Positions 1 through 9,721 are shown, counted from the first letter of the stretch. The stretch is DNA of 64,000 nt from Paracraurococcus sp042666655 (GCF_042666655.1 NZ_JBHTDE010000004.1:124001-188000); one strand, 5' to 3'. Translations and numbers: made by a program. The notes: a model not told the origin generated them from the sequence alone.

Positions 1-1
1 A

Positions 2-1303
2 CGGCAACTGGCCGAGTGGTTCGCCGCCGGCAGCAAGCCGCGCGCGGACTGGGGGGTCGGCACCGAGCACGAGAAATTCGGCTTCCACCGGGCCGGCCTG
101 GCGACCCCCGAATACGAGGGGCCGGGCGGCATCCGGGCCATCCTGGCCGGGCTGCAGGCGGAGGGCTGGGAGCCCATCCTCGACGGCGCCAACCCGATCG
201 GGCTGAAGCGCGGCAGCGCCTCGGTCAGCCTGGAGCCGGCCGGGCAGCTCGAACTCTCGGGCGGCATACTGCCCGACCTGCACGGCACCTGGCTGGAACT
301 GCAGCAGCACCTGCGCGAGGTGCATGCGGTGTGCGGGCCGATGGACGTCGGCTTCGCGCCGCTCGGCTTCCACCCGCTGCATACGCGGGAGCAGATGCCG
401 TGGATGCCGAAAGGCCGCTACGCCATCATGCGGCGCTACATGCCGACGGTGGGCAGGCTCGGGCTCGACATGATGCAGCGGACCTGCACGGTGCAGGCCA
501 ACCTCGACTACGGCGACGAGGCCGACATGGTCGAGAAGCTGCGTATCTCCCTGGCCCTGCAGCCGGTGGCGACGGCGCTCTTCGCCAACTCCCCCTTCAC
601 CGAGGGCAGGCCGAACGGCTTCCGCTCCATGCGCGGCCAGGTCTGGACCGACACCGACGCGGCGCGCACCGGCATCCCCGGCGTGGTCTTCGAGGACGGC
701 TTCGGCTTCGAGCGATTCGCCGAATGGCTGCTCGACATGCCGATGTATTTCGTCATGCGCGAAGGCCGGTGGCTGGACGCGGCCGGGCGGAATTTCCGGC
801 ATTTCCTCGATGGCAGGCTGGATACGCTCCCGGGCGAGCGCGCCACCATGGGCGACTTCGCCGACCATGTGACGACCGCCTTCACCGATGTGCGGCTGAA
901 GCGCTTCCTCGAGATGCGCGGCTCGGACGCCGGCTCTGCGGCGATGATCGTCGCCCAGCCGGCGCTGTGGGTTGGGCTGCTCTACGACGCGGCGGCGCAG
1001 AAGGCGGCAGCGGCGCTGGTCCGTGACTGGGACGTGGAAGAGATCCGCGCGCTGCGGCTCGCCGCCCCGCGCGAGGCGCTGGGTGCCACCATCCGCGGCC
1101 GGACGCTGCGCGAGGTGGCGCGGGACGTGCTGGCCATCGCCCGCGACGGGCTGCGGGCGCGGGCCTTGGGCGAGGATGTCTACCTGGCGCCGCTGGACGA
1201 GATCGTCGCCAGCGGGCTGACCCAGGCGGACCGGCTGCTGGCGCTGTACCACGGCGCCTGGGGCGGGGATGCCGGGCGGGCGCTGCTGCACGCGGAGGTC
1301 TAG
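2..1303 (+). CDS. gshA: glutamate-cysteine ligase (plant/alphaproteobacterial type), 5' partial
   Basis: This enzyme joins glutamate and cysteine, the first step of glutathione synthesis, in the cytoplasm. The reading frame is open from base 2 to the TAG at 1301, so the N-terminus lies off the window; 433 residues are visible. The motif VGTEHEKFGF sits about 19 codons in and is the hallmark of the GCS2-related plant/alphaproteobacterial family. The following stretch with NPIGLKRG and SLEPAGQLELSGG is the usual substrate-pocket region. An ATG at 320 is only an internal Met, because family sequence continues upstream of it. The visible length means that only a short N-terminal piece is missing. 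The neighbouring genes give no pathway clue. Confidence 0.93.
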   Translation, partial: RQLAEWFAAGSKPRADWGVGTEHEKFGFHRAGLATPEYEGPGGIRAILAGLQAEGWEPILDGANPIGLKRGSASVSLEPAGQLELSGGILPDLHGTWLELQQHLREVHAVCGPMDVGFAPLGFHPLHTREQMPWMPKGRYAIMRRYMPTVGRLGLDMMQRTCTVQANLDYGDEADMVEKLRISLALQPVATALFANSPFTEGRPNGFRSMRGQVWTDTDAARTGIPGVVFEDGFGFERFAEWLLDMPMYFVMREGRWLDAAGRNFRHFLDGRLDTLPGERATMGDFADHVTTAFTDVRLKRFLEMRGSDAGSAAMIVAQPALWVGLLYDAAAQKAAAALVRDWDVEEIRALRLAAPREALGATIRGRTLREVARDVLAIARDGLRARALGEDVYLAPLDEIVASGLTQADRLLALYHGAWGGDAGRALLHAEV

Positions 1304-1305
1304 CG

Positions 1306-1610
1306 GTGACCGCCCCCTCCCGGCCGGTGCGCCTGCGGCCGGAGGAAATCGCCGCGGTGAAGCGGATCGTCGCCGGGCATTTCGGCCCGGCGGCGGAGGT
1401 GAGGGTCTTCGGCAGCCGGGCGCGGCCGGACGCGCGGGGCGGCGACCTGGACCTGCATGGGCTGGTGCCGGGGACGTCGCCGGAGGCACGCGCGGCGCCC
1501 GGCCCGAGGCTGCGCCGGACGACCTGCATGTCGATCCGCTGGTCCTCGGGACGGGGGATGCACGGCGGCGGGTCGACGACGTGGCCCAGGCGACCGGGGT
1601 GCTGCTGTGA
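1306..1610 (+). pseudogene. MNT-type nucleotidyltransferase, frameshifted remnant
   Basis: A GTG start three bases after gshA opens a frame with the minimal nucleotidyltransferase signature: VRVFGSRARPDARGGDLDL, that is GS-x9-DxD. After about residue 50 this frame turns into arginine/proline-rich nonsense. The expected C-terminal part (a VDPLVLGTGDARRRVDD stretch ending ATGVLL) is found in the third frame and stops at 1608-1610. The gene is therefore split by a frameshift near 1455-1500, either true decay or a sequencing error. Proteins of this family are the antitoxin (AMPylating) half of MNT/HEPT type VII toxin-antitoxin pairs, and a HEPT-like piece follows directly. Confidence 0.6.
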
Positions 1611-1789
1611 GCCTCCGGGAAGTGGTGCGGGTGCGCAACCGCCTGTCGCATGTCTATCCGGACGATCCGGCCCGGCAGGCCCGCCGCCTCGCGGAATGCA
1701 TCGGCGCCTCTGCGTCGCTGCCGGATTGCGTGGGGCGGATCGAAGCCTGCGCTGTCGCGCGCGGCATTACCCCAGCCGCTTCGCCATGA
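1607..1789 (+). pseudogene. HEPT-like (HepT toxin family) C-terminal remnant
   Basis: A GTG at 1607 overlaps the stop of the nucleotidyltransferase remnant in a GTGA junction. The 60 residues contain RVRNRLSHVYPDD, which matches the R-x4-6-H ribonuclease motif of HEPT-domain proteins (RN-x-L-x-H-x-Y). Full-length members are usually 110-150 residues with the motif near the last third. Here the N-terminal half is absent and the motif starts at residue 8, so the gene looks 5'-truncated. The 3' end overlaps the tail of the convergent acetyltransferase gene. Activity is unlikely. The assignment rests on one motif plus the nucleotidyltransferase neighbour. Confidence 0.5.
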
Positions 1790-2213
1790 ACACGCGGGCG
1801 AATTCCCGCTCCGCCCGCCGCTCGGTCTCGACATAGCCGCGCTTCGCATAGAGCGCGATGTTCCGCTCCATCAGCACATTGGTGTAGAGCCGCACCTCCG
1901 CCAGCCCGCGCCGCCGCGCCTCGGCCTCGGCGAAGTCGAGCAGCAGGCGGCCGTCGCCCTTGCCCTGCCGGCCCGGGTCGACCGCGATGTTGTCGAGCAT
2001 GAGGTGTTCGGGATGCGTCTCGATCACCAGCAGGGCGTGGATGGCGCCGGCCTCCTCCAGGACCCAGGCCTCGCCGGCTTCGATGCGGGCGGCATAGTCG
2101 TCCTGCATCGGGAAGGGACGGCGGCCGATGATGGGGACCCAGGGGCCGTAGGCCGCTTCGACGATCGCCGCCAGGCGCGGCGCCTCGCCGGGCCGCGCCT
2201 GGCGGATCGTCAT
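1767..2213 (-). CDS. GNAT family N-acetyltransferase
   Basis: A 148-residue protein of GNAT fold. The middle carries HLMLDNIAVDPGRQGKGDGR, the V-x-P-x-x-Q-x-x-G-x-G/A acetyl-CoA pyrophosphate loop, and the end carries ALYAKRGYVETER, the typical motif B region. The substrate cannot be told from sequence. The ATG at 2213 overlaps the tldD stop by four bases (ATGA), so the gene is probably translated together with tldD. The start in this overlap gives the usual GNAT length and an N-terminal MTIRQARPGEAP strand as expected. Confidence 0.87.
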   Translation of the reverse strand: MTIRQARPGEAPRLAAIVEAAYGPWVPIIGRRPFPMQDDYAARIEAGEAWVLEEAGAIHALLVIETHPEHLMLDNIAVDPGRQGKGDGRLLLDFAEAEARRRGLAEVRLYTNVLMERNIALYAKRGYVETERRAEREFARVFMAKRLG

Positions 2214-3646
2214 ACCGCCGTGCCGCCCACCGTCAGCCCCGCCAGCTTGAGGGTCGGCTGCCCGACGCCCACCGGCACGCCCTGGCCCTGCTTGCCGCAG
2301 GTGCCGATCCCCGCGTCCAGCGCCATGTCGTTGCCGACCATCGTCACCTTGGTCAGCGAATCCGGCCCGTTGCCGATCAGGGTCGCACCCTTCACCGGCG
2401 CGCCCAGCCTGCCGTCCTCGATCATGTAGGCCTCGGAGGCCGAGAAGACGAACTTGCCGGAGGTGATGTCCACCTGCCCGCCGCCGAAATTCACCGCGTA
2501 GAGGCCGCGCTTCACGCTGCGGATGATCTCCTCCGGCACCTGTGCCCCGCCCAGCATCACCGTGTTGGTCATCCGCGGCATCGGCGCATGCGCGTAGCTC
2601 TGCCGGCGGCCGTTGCCGGTCGGCGCCACGCCCATCAGCCGCGCATTCTGCCGGTCCTGCAGGAAGCCGACGAGGACGCCGTCCTCGATCAGCACGGTGC
2701 GGTTGGTCGGCGTGCCCTCGTCGTCCACCGTCAGCGAACCGCGCCGGTCGGGCATGGTGCCGTCGTCGATCACCGTGACGCCGGGGGCTGCGATCCGCTG
2801 GCCCAGCAGGCCGGAGAAGGCGCTGGTCTTCTTGCGGTTGAAGTCGCCTTCCAGGCCGTGCCCGATCGCCTCGTGCAGCAGGATCCCCGGCCAGCCCGGG
2901 CCGAGCACCACCTCCATCTCCCCGGCCGGGGCCGGCACGCTGTCGAGGTTGACCAGCGCCTGGCGCAGCGCCTCGTCCACCGCCGCCTTCCAGCTTTCCT
3001 CGCCGAGGATGCGGGCATAGTCGAACCGGCCGCCCATGCCGTGGCTGCCGGTCTCCCGCCGGCCGTCCTGTTCCACCACCACGGCGACGTTCAGCCGCAC
3101 CAGCGGGCGGATATCGGCGACGCGGGTGCCGTCGGCACGCAGGATCTGCACCGCCTGCCATTCGCCGTACATGGACGCCATGACCTGCTTGACCCGCGGG
3201 TCGCGCGACCGGGCGAAGGCGTCGATCTCGCCCAGCAAGGTGGTCTTGGCGCCGAAGTCGAGCCGCGCAAGTGGGTTGGCATCCTCGTACAGCCGCGCAT
3301 TGGTCGCCCGGGGTGCCACGTCCAGCGTGCCGGACCGGCCCTGCCGCACCGCGCCGACGGTGTCGGCGGCACGCGCCAGGGCGGCCTCCGACAACTCGCC
3401 GGAATGGGCATAGCCGGCGGCCTCGCCGGCCACCGCGCGCAGGCCGAAGCCCTTGGTCGCGTCGAAGGTGGCGGAGCGGATGCGGCCGTCGTCGAGCGAG
3501 ATCATCTCGCTCTCGCGGTATTCGAGGAACAGCTCGCCGTCCTCGGCGCCGTCCAGCGCCTGCTTCAGGATGCGCTCCGACCCGGCGCGGTCGAGCTCGG
3601 CGAAGAACAGGCGGTCGGTGACGGAAAGCGGCGTGTCGAGCGGCAT
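2210..3646 (-). CDS. tldD: metalloprotease TldD
   Basis: TldD forms a heterodimeric zinc protease with TldE/PmbA that degrades unfolded peptides and matures some modified peptides. The protein is 478 residues, the usual length. The zinc site HEAIGHGLEGD (HExxxH) lies near the middle, and the C-terminal half has the conserved GIGTCGKQGQGVPVGVGQPTL-like glycine-rich segment. The N-terminus with ALDGAEDGELFLEYRES matches the family. No tldE is in the window. The next gene downstream on the same strand is an overlapping acetyltransferase. A modest spacer separates it from the upstream kinase gene. Confidence 0.95.
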   Translation of the reverse strand: MPLDTPLSVTDRLFFAELDRAGSERILKQALDGAEDGELFLEYRESEMISLDDGRIRSATFDATKGFGLRAVAGEAAGYAHSGELSEAALARAADTVGAVRQGRSGTLDVAPRATNARLYEDANPLARLDFGAKTTLLGEIDAFARSRDPRVKQVMASMYGEWQAVQILRADGTRVADIRPLVRLNVAVVVEQDGRRETGSHGMGGRFDYARILGEESWKAAVDEALRQALVNLDSVPAPAGEMEVVLGPGWPGILLHEAIGHGLEGDFNRKKTSAFSGLLGQRIAAPGVTVIDDGTMPDRRGSLTVDDEGTPTNRTVLIEDGVLVGFLQDRQNARLMGVAPTGNGRRQSYAHAPMPRMTNTVMLGGAQVPEEIIRSVKRGLYAVNFGGGQVDITSGKFVFSASEAYMIEDGRLGAPVKGATLIGNGPDSLTKVTMVGNDMALDAGIGTCGKQGQGVPVGVGQPTLKLAGLTVGGTAV

Positions 3647-3676
3647 GAAAAAACCTTTCCGTGAATGCCGGCGGCC

Positions 3677-6600
3677 TCAGGCAGCGAGCGAGGTGATCAG
3701 CCGGGACTTGGGGAAGCGCAGCATGGCGGTGGTGCCGGCGCCGGGGACGGATTCCAATGTCAGCGTCGCGCCCTGCGCCTCGGCCAGGGCTCTCGATAGA
3801 TATAGGCCGAGGCCGGAGCCGGGGAAGCGGCGCGACAAGGATGAATCGAGCTGGGTGAAGGGCTCGAAGGCGCGCGGGATGTCCTCCGGCTTGATGCCGA
3901 TGCCGCTGTCGGTCACCCGCATCACCAGCCCGCCCTCCGCCGGCGCCTCGGCCGAGACCGTGACCAGCCCGCCCTGCGGGGTGAATTTCACCGCGTTGGA
4001 AACGAGGTTCAGCAGCACCTGGCGCAGCCGCAGCGCATCCGCCCGCAGCAGCGGCAGCGCCGGCGGCAGCGCCGCCACCACCGCCACGCCGGCGGTGGAG
4101 GCCGTCGCCTGCATCACCCGCACCACCCCCTCCAGCAGCGGGATCGGCGGCACCTCGGCCTCCGTCGTGCTGAAGCCGATCGTCTCCGCCCGCGTCACGT
4201 CGAGGATGTCGTCGATCAGCGACAGCAGGTGCCGCCCGGCCTCGTGGATCGAGCGGACGTATTCCCTGCCGCGCTCCGGGTCGGGGTCGGCCGAGATCGC
4301 CTCGGAGAAGCCGATCACCGCGTTCAGCGGGGTGCGCAGCTCGTGGCTCATCGTCGCCAGGAAGCGCGACTTGGTGCGGTTCGCCGTCTCGGCGGCGTCC
4401 TTGGCGGCCTCCAGTTCGCCGCGGATGCGGCGGTCCTCGGTCACGTCGGTCAGGGCGAGCACGAAGCCGCCGCCGGGCACGGGTTCCGAGGCGATCTCCA
4501 GCACCGTCCCGTTCGGCCGGGTGCGGGTGCTGCGCACCGGCTCCCGCCGGTCGCGGCCCTTCAGCCGCGCGGCCACCGCGCGTGCCGCCTCGCCCTCGCC
4601 GTATTCGCCGCGGTCCAGCAGGTAGTCGATGAAGCCGTCGAAGCTGCCGCCGGTCCGCATGATCTCCTCGGGCAGGTCGAGCAGCGCCAGCAGGATCGGG
4701 TTCACCGCGAGGATCCGCCCCGCGGCGTCGAACAGCACGATGCCGTGGCGGATGTTGTCCAGCATGGCCTGCAGCACCGTGGCGCGCTGCTGGGTTTCCG
4801 CCTCGGCCCGGGCCAGGGCGCTGATATCGGCCATGGTGATGACGAAGCCGCCGCCCGGCGTCGGGTCCGACGTCACCTCGATGATGCGGCCGTCGCGGTG
4901 CGGCCGGACGTAGCGGGCGGGCCGGGTCCGGTCGATCGCCAGCGCCATGGTCCGCAGCGCCGAAGCATCGCCGTGAACCGCGCTGGCGGCGAACTGCGTG
5001 TCGATGAGGTCGGCCAGCCGGATGCCCTCCGGCAATTGGGCGGCCGGATAGCCGGTCAGGTCGGCAGCCAGCCGGTTGGCGGCGACCAGCCGCTGGTCGG
5101 CATCGAACAGCTGGATGCCGTGCCGCAGGTTGTCCAGCATCACCTGCAGGATGCGGGCACGCTCGCGCGCCTCCGCCTCGGCTGCGGTCAGCGCGGTGAC
5201 GTCGCTGTAGGTGGCGACGAAGCCGCCGTCCGGCGTCGGGTCGGTGAAGATCTCGATCACCCTGCCGTCCGGCCGCACCCGGCTGCGGCGCTGCGGCCTG
5301 GTGTAGTCGTCGGCCAGCCCGGCCTGCACCGCCTCGGCCGTGATCATCCCGGCCCGCATCGAGGCCAGCGCGAGCTCCGCCGCATCCACGCCCGGCTGCA
5401 GCAGCGCCGGGTCGAAGCCGTTGAACTCGGCGGCCAGCCGGTTGGCGGTGACCAGCCGCTTGTCGCGGTCGAAATGCGCGATGCCGTGCCGCATGTTGTC
5501 GAGCATGAGCTGCAGCACCGCGGCCCGCGCGGTGGCCTCGTCCTGCGCCCGGGCCAATTCGGTGACGTCGGTATGGGTGACGACGAAGCCGCCGTCGGGC
5601 GTCGGGTCGGAGCCGATCTCGATCACCTTGCCGTCCAGCCGCCGCCGTCGGTAGCGCTGCGACCGGCTGCGGTCGAGCCGCATGACCTCCTCGTGCAGCG
5701 GGCCGGTCGTCGGGGTGCTGCCGGGGCCGAACTCGCCGGCCCGGTCCTGCTCCGCGACCAGGACCTCGAACGGCGTCCCCTCGCGGCCGCGCAGGTCGGG
5801 CAGGCCGTAATCCGGCCCGGCCAGCCGGTTCGCGGTCAGCAGCCGGCGGTCGGGGCCGAACAGCATCAACCCGTGCCGCATGCTGTCGAGCGCATCGCGC
5901 AGCAGCCCGGCGCGCTGCTTGGCATCGGCCTCGGCCCGGGCGCGGGCGGTGATGTCGGTGAAGCTGATGACGAAGCCGCCATCCGGGGTCGGGTCGGTGA
6001 AGACCTCGACCAGCCTGCCATCCGCCAGCGGCCGCATGCGCCGGCCGCGCAGGGTGCGGTCGGCCGCCAGCAGCCGCCGCAGCACCGCCGTCGCCTCCGG
6101 CTCCGCGCCGAACAGTCCGGCCGCATGCTGCCGCCGCAGCAGGTCGTCGAAGGCGGCGCCCGGCGTGACATCCTCGGGCGCCAGGGCGGACAGCTCGGCC
6201 GCCAGGGCATTCGCCGCCAGCAGCCGGCGGTCGGCGCCGTAGATCAGCAGCCCGTGTCGCATGTTGTCGAGCGCCGCCTGCAGCGTCGCGGCGCGCGACG
6301 CCGCGGCGGCCTCGGCCGCGGCCAGCGCGGTGATGTCGGAATAGGTGAGGGCGAAGCCGCCGTCCGAGGTCGGGTCGGACACCACCTCGATCAGCCGCCC
6401 GTCGGGCGCGCGGCGATGGTAGCGCAGCGTCTGCGCCCGGTCGGCGGTCAGCGCGCGCTGCAGGATCGTCTCGTTTTCGGTGCCGAAGACGCCGGTGTCG
6501 TGCTGGTACTGCACCGCGTCGTCGAACCGCATGCCGGTGGTCAGGAAATCCGCCGGGACGCCGCTGAGCTCGGCGGCCAGCCGGTTCGCCGCCACCAGCC

Positions 6601-9600
6601 GCCGGTCGGGGCCGAACAGCGCGATGCCGTGGCGGATCACGTCCAGCATCACCGCCTGGGTCGCGGCGCGCCGCTTCGCCTCCGCCTCGGCCCGCGCCAG
6701 CGGGGTGATGTCGGACAGGGTGATGACGAAGCCGCCGTCCGGCATCGGGTCGGAGAAGACTTCCAGCGTCCGGCCGTCCGGCAGCGGCCGGGTATAGTGC
6801 AGCGGCCGGCGGCGGTCGGCGGTCATTGCCTTTTGGCCGAATTCCGCGTCGAGCGCCGCATCGCCGGTTGCGCCGCGGCTGAACAGCTGCGCCGTCATCT
6901 CGGCGAAGCCGGCGCCCGGGACGGCCATCGCATCCGGCATCCCGGCCAGTTCGCGTGCCAGGCGGTTGTCGGCGATGAAGCGATGGTCGGGGCCGAACAG
7001 CACCACGCCATGGTGCATGGTGTCGATCATCGCCTGCAGCGTCGCGGTGCGGTCCGCCGCCGCCGTCTCCGCCGCGACCTGGGCGGTCACGTCGGTCCAG
7101 GTGATGACGAAGCCGCCGTCGGGCGTCGGGTCGGACACACTGTCCACCACGCGGCCGTCCGGCATGCGGCGGCGCACCGGATGCGACCGGCTGCGGTCGC
7201 GCTGCGCCACGTCCAGCGCCTCGGCCTCGGCGTCCGGGCCCTGGCCGAAGACGCCGTGCCGCAACTGCCACATCGCCAGGTCGCGCGGGGTGATGCCGGG
7301 GACCATCTCCTCGGCCGGCATGCCGGCGAGGTCGGGGGCAAGCCGGTTGGCGACGATCAGCCGCTGGTCGGGGCCGAACAGCGCGATGCCGTGCCGCATC
7401 GAATCCTGCATCGTCTGCAGCAGCAGGGCGCGGTGCTGCGCCTCGGCCCTGGCCGCGTGCACCGCGGTGGTATCGACATAGCTGATGACGAAGCCGCCAT
7501 CCGGCAGCGGGTCGGAGGTAACCGACACCATCCGGCCATGCGCATTCGGCCGTTCCCGCCGATGCGGCTGCTGGCGGTCGAGCCCGAGATCCTCGGCAAC
7601 CGCCGCCGCCGCCGCGTCCGGCTCGAAGGGGCCGTTGGCCGCGACCCGTTCGGCGACCAGCTCCGGCAGGCCGCGGCCGGGCCGCACCGTCCCCGGTGCC
7701 ATGCCTCCCAGTGTGCTGCACAGGTCGTTGGCCGCCAGCACGCGGTGGTCGGCACCGAACACCACGATGCCGTGCCGCATGTTGTCGAGCATCGCCTGCA
7801 GCAGGTTGGCCCGCTCGCGCGCCGCGGCCTCCGCCTGGGCCAGGGCGGTGACATCGGTCAGGGTGACGACGAAGCCGCCCGCCGGCGTCGGCGCCGAGCG
7901 CATCTCCATCACCCGTCCGTCGGGCAGCGGGCGGCGGGTCTCGAAGGGTTGGCTGCGGTCGAGCCCGAGCAGCATCCGCCGCGTCGCCTCGGCCGCCTCG
8001 CCCGTGCCGTAGACGCCGGCGGCAAGCTGCCGCCTCAGCACCTCGTCGAGGCTGCGGCCGGGGGCCACGTCTTCCGGCGCCAGGCCGCAGCAATCGGCGG
8101 CGATCGCATTGGCGGCGACCACGCGGGCCTCGGCATCGTACAGGATGAAGCCGTGCCGCATCGATTCCAGCGCCACCTGCAGCAGCGTGGCCTGGGCCTG
8201 CTCCGCCGCCTGGGCCCTGGCGCGGGCGGTGACGTCGCCGAAGGTGACCACATAGCCGCCATCCGGCGTCGGGTCGGTCACCACCTCGATGACGCTGCCG
8301 TCGGGCCGGTGCAGGATGCGCTGGGTGGGCCGGCGGCGATCCATCGTCACCGCCGTCGCCAACGCCCGCGCGGTCGCCTGCGGGTCGCCGAACACGCCGC
8401 GGTCGGCCTGTTCCTGCACCAGGTCGAGGATATGCCGGCCGGGCACCATCGACTCCGCCGGCAGGCCGGTCAGCCGGTTGGCCAGTTGGTTGGCGACGAC
8501 CAGCCGCATCTCCGCGTCATACAGCGCGATGCCGTGCCGCATGTTGTCGAGCATGACCTGCAGCTGCGCGGCGCGGCCGGTCGCCTCGGCCCGGGCGGCG
8601 TGCAGGGCGGTGATGTCGGTGGTGACCTGGACGATGCCGCCATCCGGCAGCGGCGCATAGCGCAGGTCGAGCACCCGGCCATCCGGCCGGGTCCGCTGCA
8701 GCGGTGCCATCGACTGCGAGATCGCCTGGGGCTGCAGCAGGGCCAGCATCGCCGGCGCCTCCGCGCCGTATTCGCCCTGTTCGGCGCGGCGGCGGGTGAT
8801 CTCGTCGCGGTGCTCGCCGACCGCCAGCTCGGCCCCCGCCATGATCGCCTGGTAGGCGGCGTTGACCATCGCGACGCGGCCATCCGCGCCATAGACGACG
8901 ACGCCGTGCGGCAGCGAGGCGAGCACGCCATCCAGCAGGGCTGCCCGTCGCCGCGCCTCGGCCTCGGCCCGCCGCGCCGCGCTGATGTCGATCAGCTCGA
9001 CCAGGTAGCCGCCCTCGGGCAGCGGCTGGCTCTCGATCCGCAGCGCATCGCCGTTCGGCCGGACGCGCTGGTAGGTGGTGGGGCGGGTGCGGTCGATCCG
9101 GCGGCGGTCGGCGATCACCGCCTCGGCGTCGAGATTGGCGAATTCGCCACGTTCGGCCAGCATGGCGAACAGCGTCTCGTAGGAGGTGCCGGGGCGCAGC
9201 GTGCCGCGCGGCAGGCCGAGCAGGTCCTCATAGGCCGGATTGTTGAACAGCACGCAGCGCTCCGCGTCATAGGCGGCGACGCCGCCATGCAGGTGCGCGA
9301 GCAGGGTCTCCAGCCGCCGGGCGCGGCCCTGCGCCTCCTGCGTCAGGGCGACGTAGCCGGTCACCTCGACCACCGCGGCGACATAGCCTCCCGCGGCCAG
9401 CGGCATGCCGACCTGCTCGAAGCTGGCGCCGTCGGTGCGGCGGAACAGACGGCGGAAGGGGCGGCTGCGGTCGATCGCCAGATGCTCGGCGGCCAGGCTG
9501 TTCGGGTCGCCCTCCCCATAGATGCCACGGAAGGCGTAGCGGCGTACCAGATCGGCCACCGGCAGGCCGGGCGGGGTCTCGGCGGGGTCGATCCCGGTGA

Positions 9601-9721
9601 CCTGCCGGGTCGCCGCATTGGCCAGGACCAGGCGCTGGTCGGCGCCGACGACCCAGACGCCCAGCGGCATCGCGGCGAGGGCTTCGTCCAGCGCCGCGGC
9701 ACTGGCCCCGTGGTCTGTCAT
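3677..9721 (-). CDS. giant cytoplasmic histidine kinase with 14 tandem PAS units
   Basis: A 2014-residue sensor kinase. From about residue 8 to 1765 it has 14 consecutive PAS units of the PAS_7 type, each about 125 residues. Most open with a D-N-M-R-H-G-I-x-L-F-D motif and close with DPTPDGGFVITYSDVT followed by an alanine/glutamate-rich helix. The first three units are the most diverged. The C-terminus is a standard kinase core: H-box SHELRTPLNAV with His1793, N-box NLVSNAVKFTP near 1909, DSGIGI near 1938 and GSGLGLYLS near 1968. I see no membrane segment, signal peptide or receiver domain, so it should be soluble and signal to a separate response regulator that is not adjacent. Its ATG overlaps the ctaA stop in ATGA, implying translational coupling. 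The ligand is unknown. Confidence 0.93.
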   Translation of the reverse strand: MTDHGASAAALDEALAAMPLGVWVVGADQRLVLANAATRQVTGIDPAETPPGLPVADLVRRYAFRGIYGEGDPNSLAAEHLAIDRSRPFRRLFRRTDGASFEQVGMPLAAGGYVAAVVEVTGYVALTQEAQGRARRLETLLAHLHGGVAAYDAERCVLFNNPAYEDLLGLPRGTLRPGTSYETLFAMLAERGEFANLDAEAVIADRRRIDRTRPTTYQRVRPNGDALRIESQPLPEGGYLVELIDISAARRAEAEARRRAALLDGVLASLPHGVVVYGADGRVAMVNAAYQAIMAGAELAVGEHRDEITRRRAEQGEYGAEAPAMLALLQPQAISQSMAPLQRTRPDGRVLDLRYAPLPDGGIVQVTTDITALHAARAEATGRAAQLQVMLDNMRHGIALYDAEMRLVVANQLANRLTGLPAESMVPGRHILDLVQEQADRGVFGDPQATARALATAVTMDRRRPTQRILHRPDGSVIEVVTDPTPDGGYVVTFGDVTARARAQAAEQAQATLLQVALESMRHGFILYDAEARVVAANAIAADCCGLAPEDVAPGRSLDEVLRRQLAAGVYGTGEAAEATRRMLLGLDRSQPFETRRPLPDGRVMEMRSAPTPAGGFVVTLTDVTALAQAEAAARERANLLQAMLDNMRHGIVVFGADHRVLAANDLCSTLGGMAPGTVRPGRGLPELVAERVAANGPFEPDAAAAAVAEDLGLDRQQPHRRERPNAHGRMVSVTSDPLPDGGFVISYVDTTAVHAARAEAQHRALLLQTMQDSMRHGIALFGPDQRLIVANRLAPDLAGMPAEEMVPGITPRDLAMWQLRHGVFGQGPDAEAEALDVAQRDRSRSHPVRRRMPDGRVVDSVSDPTPDGGFVITWTDVTAQVAAETAAADRTATLQAMIDTMHHGVVLFGPDHRFIADNRLARELAGMPDAMAVPGAGFAEMTAQLFSRGATGDAALDAEFGQKAMTADRRRPLHYTRPLPDGRTLEVFSDPMPDGGFVITLSDITPLARAEAEAKRRAATQAVMLDVIRHGIALFGPDRRLVAANRLAAELSGVPADFLTTGMRFDDAVQYQHDTGVFGTENETILQRALTADRAQTLRYHRRAPDGRLIEVVSDPTSDGGFALTYSDITALAAAEAAAASRAATLQAALDNMRHGLLIYGADRRLLAANALAAELSALAPEDVTPGAAFDDLLRRQHAAGLFGAEPEATAVLRRLLAADRTLRGRRMRPLADGRLVEVFTDPTPDGGFVISFTDITARARAEADAKQRAGLLRDALDSMRHGLMLFGPDRRLLTANRLAGPDYGLPDLRGREGTPFEVLVAEQDRAGEFGPGSTPTTGPLHEEVMRLDRSRSQRYRRRRLDGKVIEIGSDPTPDGGFVVTHTDVTELARAQDEATARAAVLQLMLDNMRHGIAHFDRDKRLVTANRLAAEFNGFDPALLQPGVDAAELALASMRAGMITAEAVQAGLADDYTRPQRRSRVRPDGRVIEIFTDPTPDGGFVATYSDVTALTAAEAEARERARILQVMLDNLRHGIQLFDADQRLVAANRLAADLTGYPAAQLPEGIRLADLIDTQFAASAVHGDASALRTMALAIDRTRPARYVRPHRDGRIIEVTSDPTPGGGFVITMADISALARAEAETQQRATVLQAMLDNIRHGIVLFDAAGRILAVNPILLALLDLPEEIMRTGGSFDGFIDYLLDRGEYGEGEAARAVAARLKGRDRREPVRSTRTRPNGTVLEIASEPVPGGGFVLALTDVTEDRRIRGELEAAKDAAETANRTKSRFLATMSHELRTPLNAVIGFSEAISADPDPERGREYVRSIHEAGRHLLSLIDDILDVTRAETIGFSTTEAEVPPIPLLEGVVRVMQATASTAGVAVVAALPPALPLLRADALRLRQVLLNLVSNAVKFTPQGGLVTVSAEAPAEGGLVMRVTDSGIGIKPEDIPRAFEPFTQLDSSLSRRFPGSGLGLYLSRALAEAQGATLTLESVPGAGTTAMLRFPKSRLITSLAA

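Noticed and set aside
1767..8093. A 2108-codon open frame on the minus strand
   Set aside because: Only its last 148 codons are a real gene (GNAT). The rest is an arginine- and proline-rich shadow of tldD and the PAS kinase, an effect of high GC.
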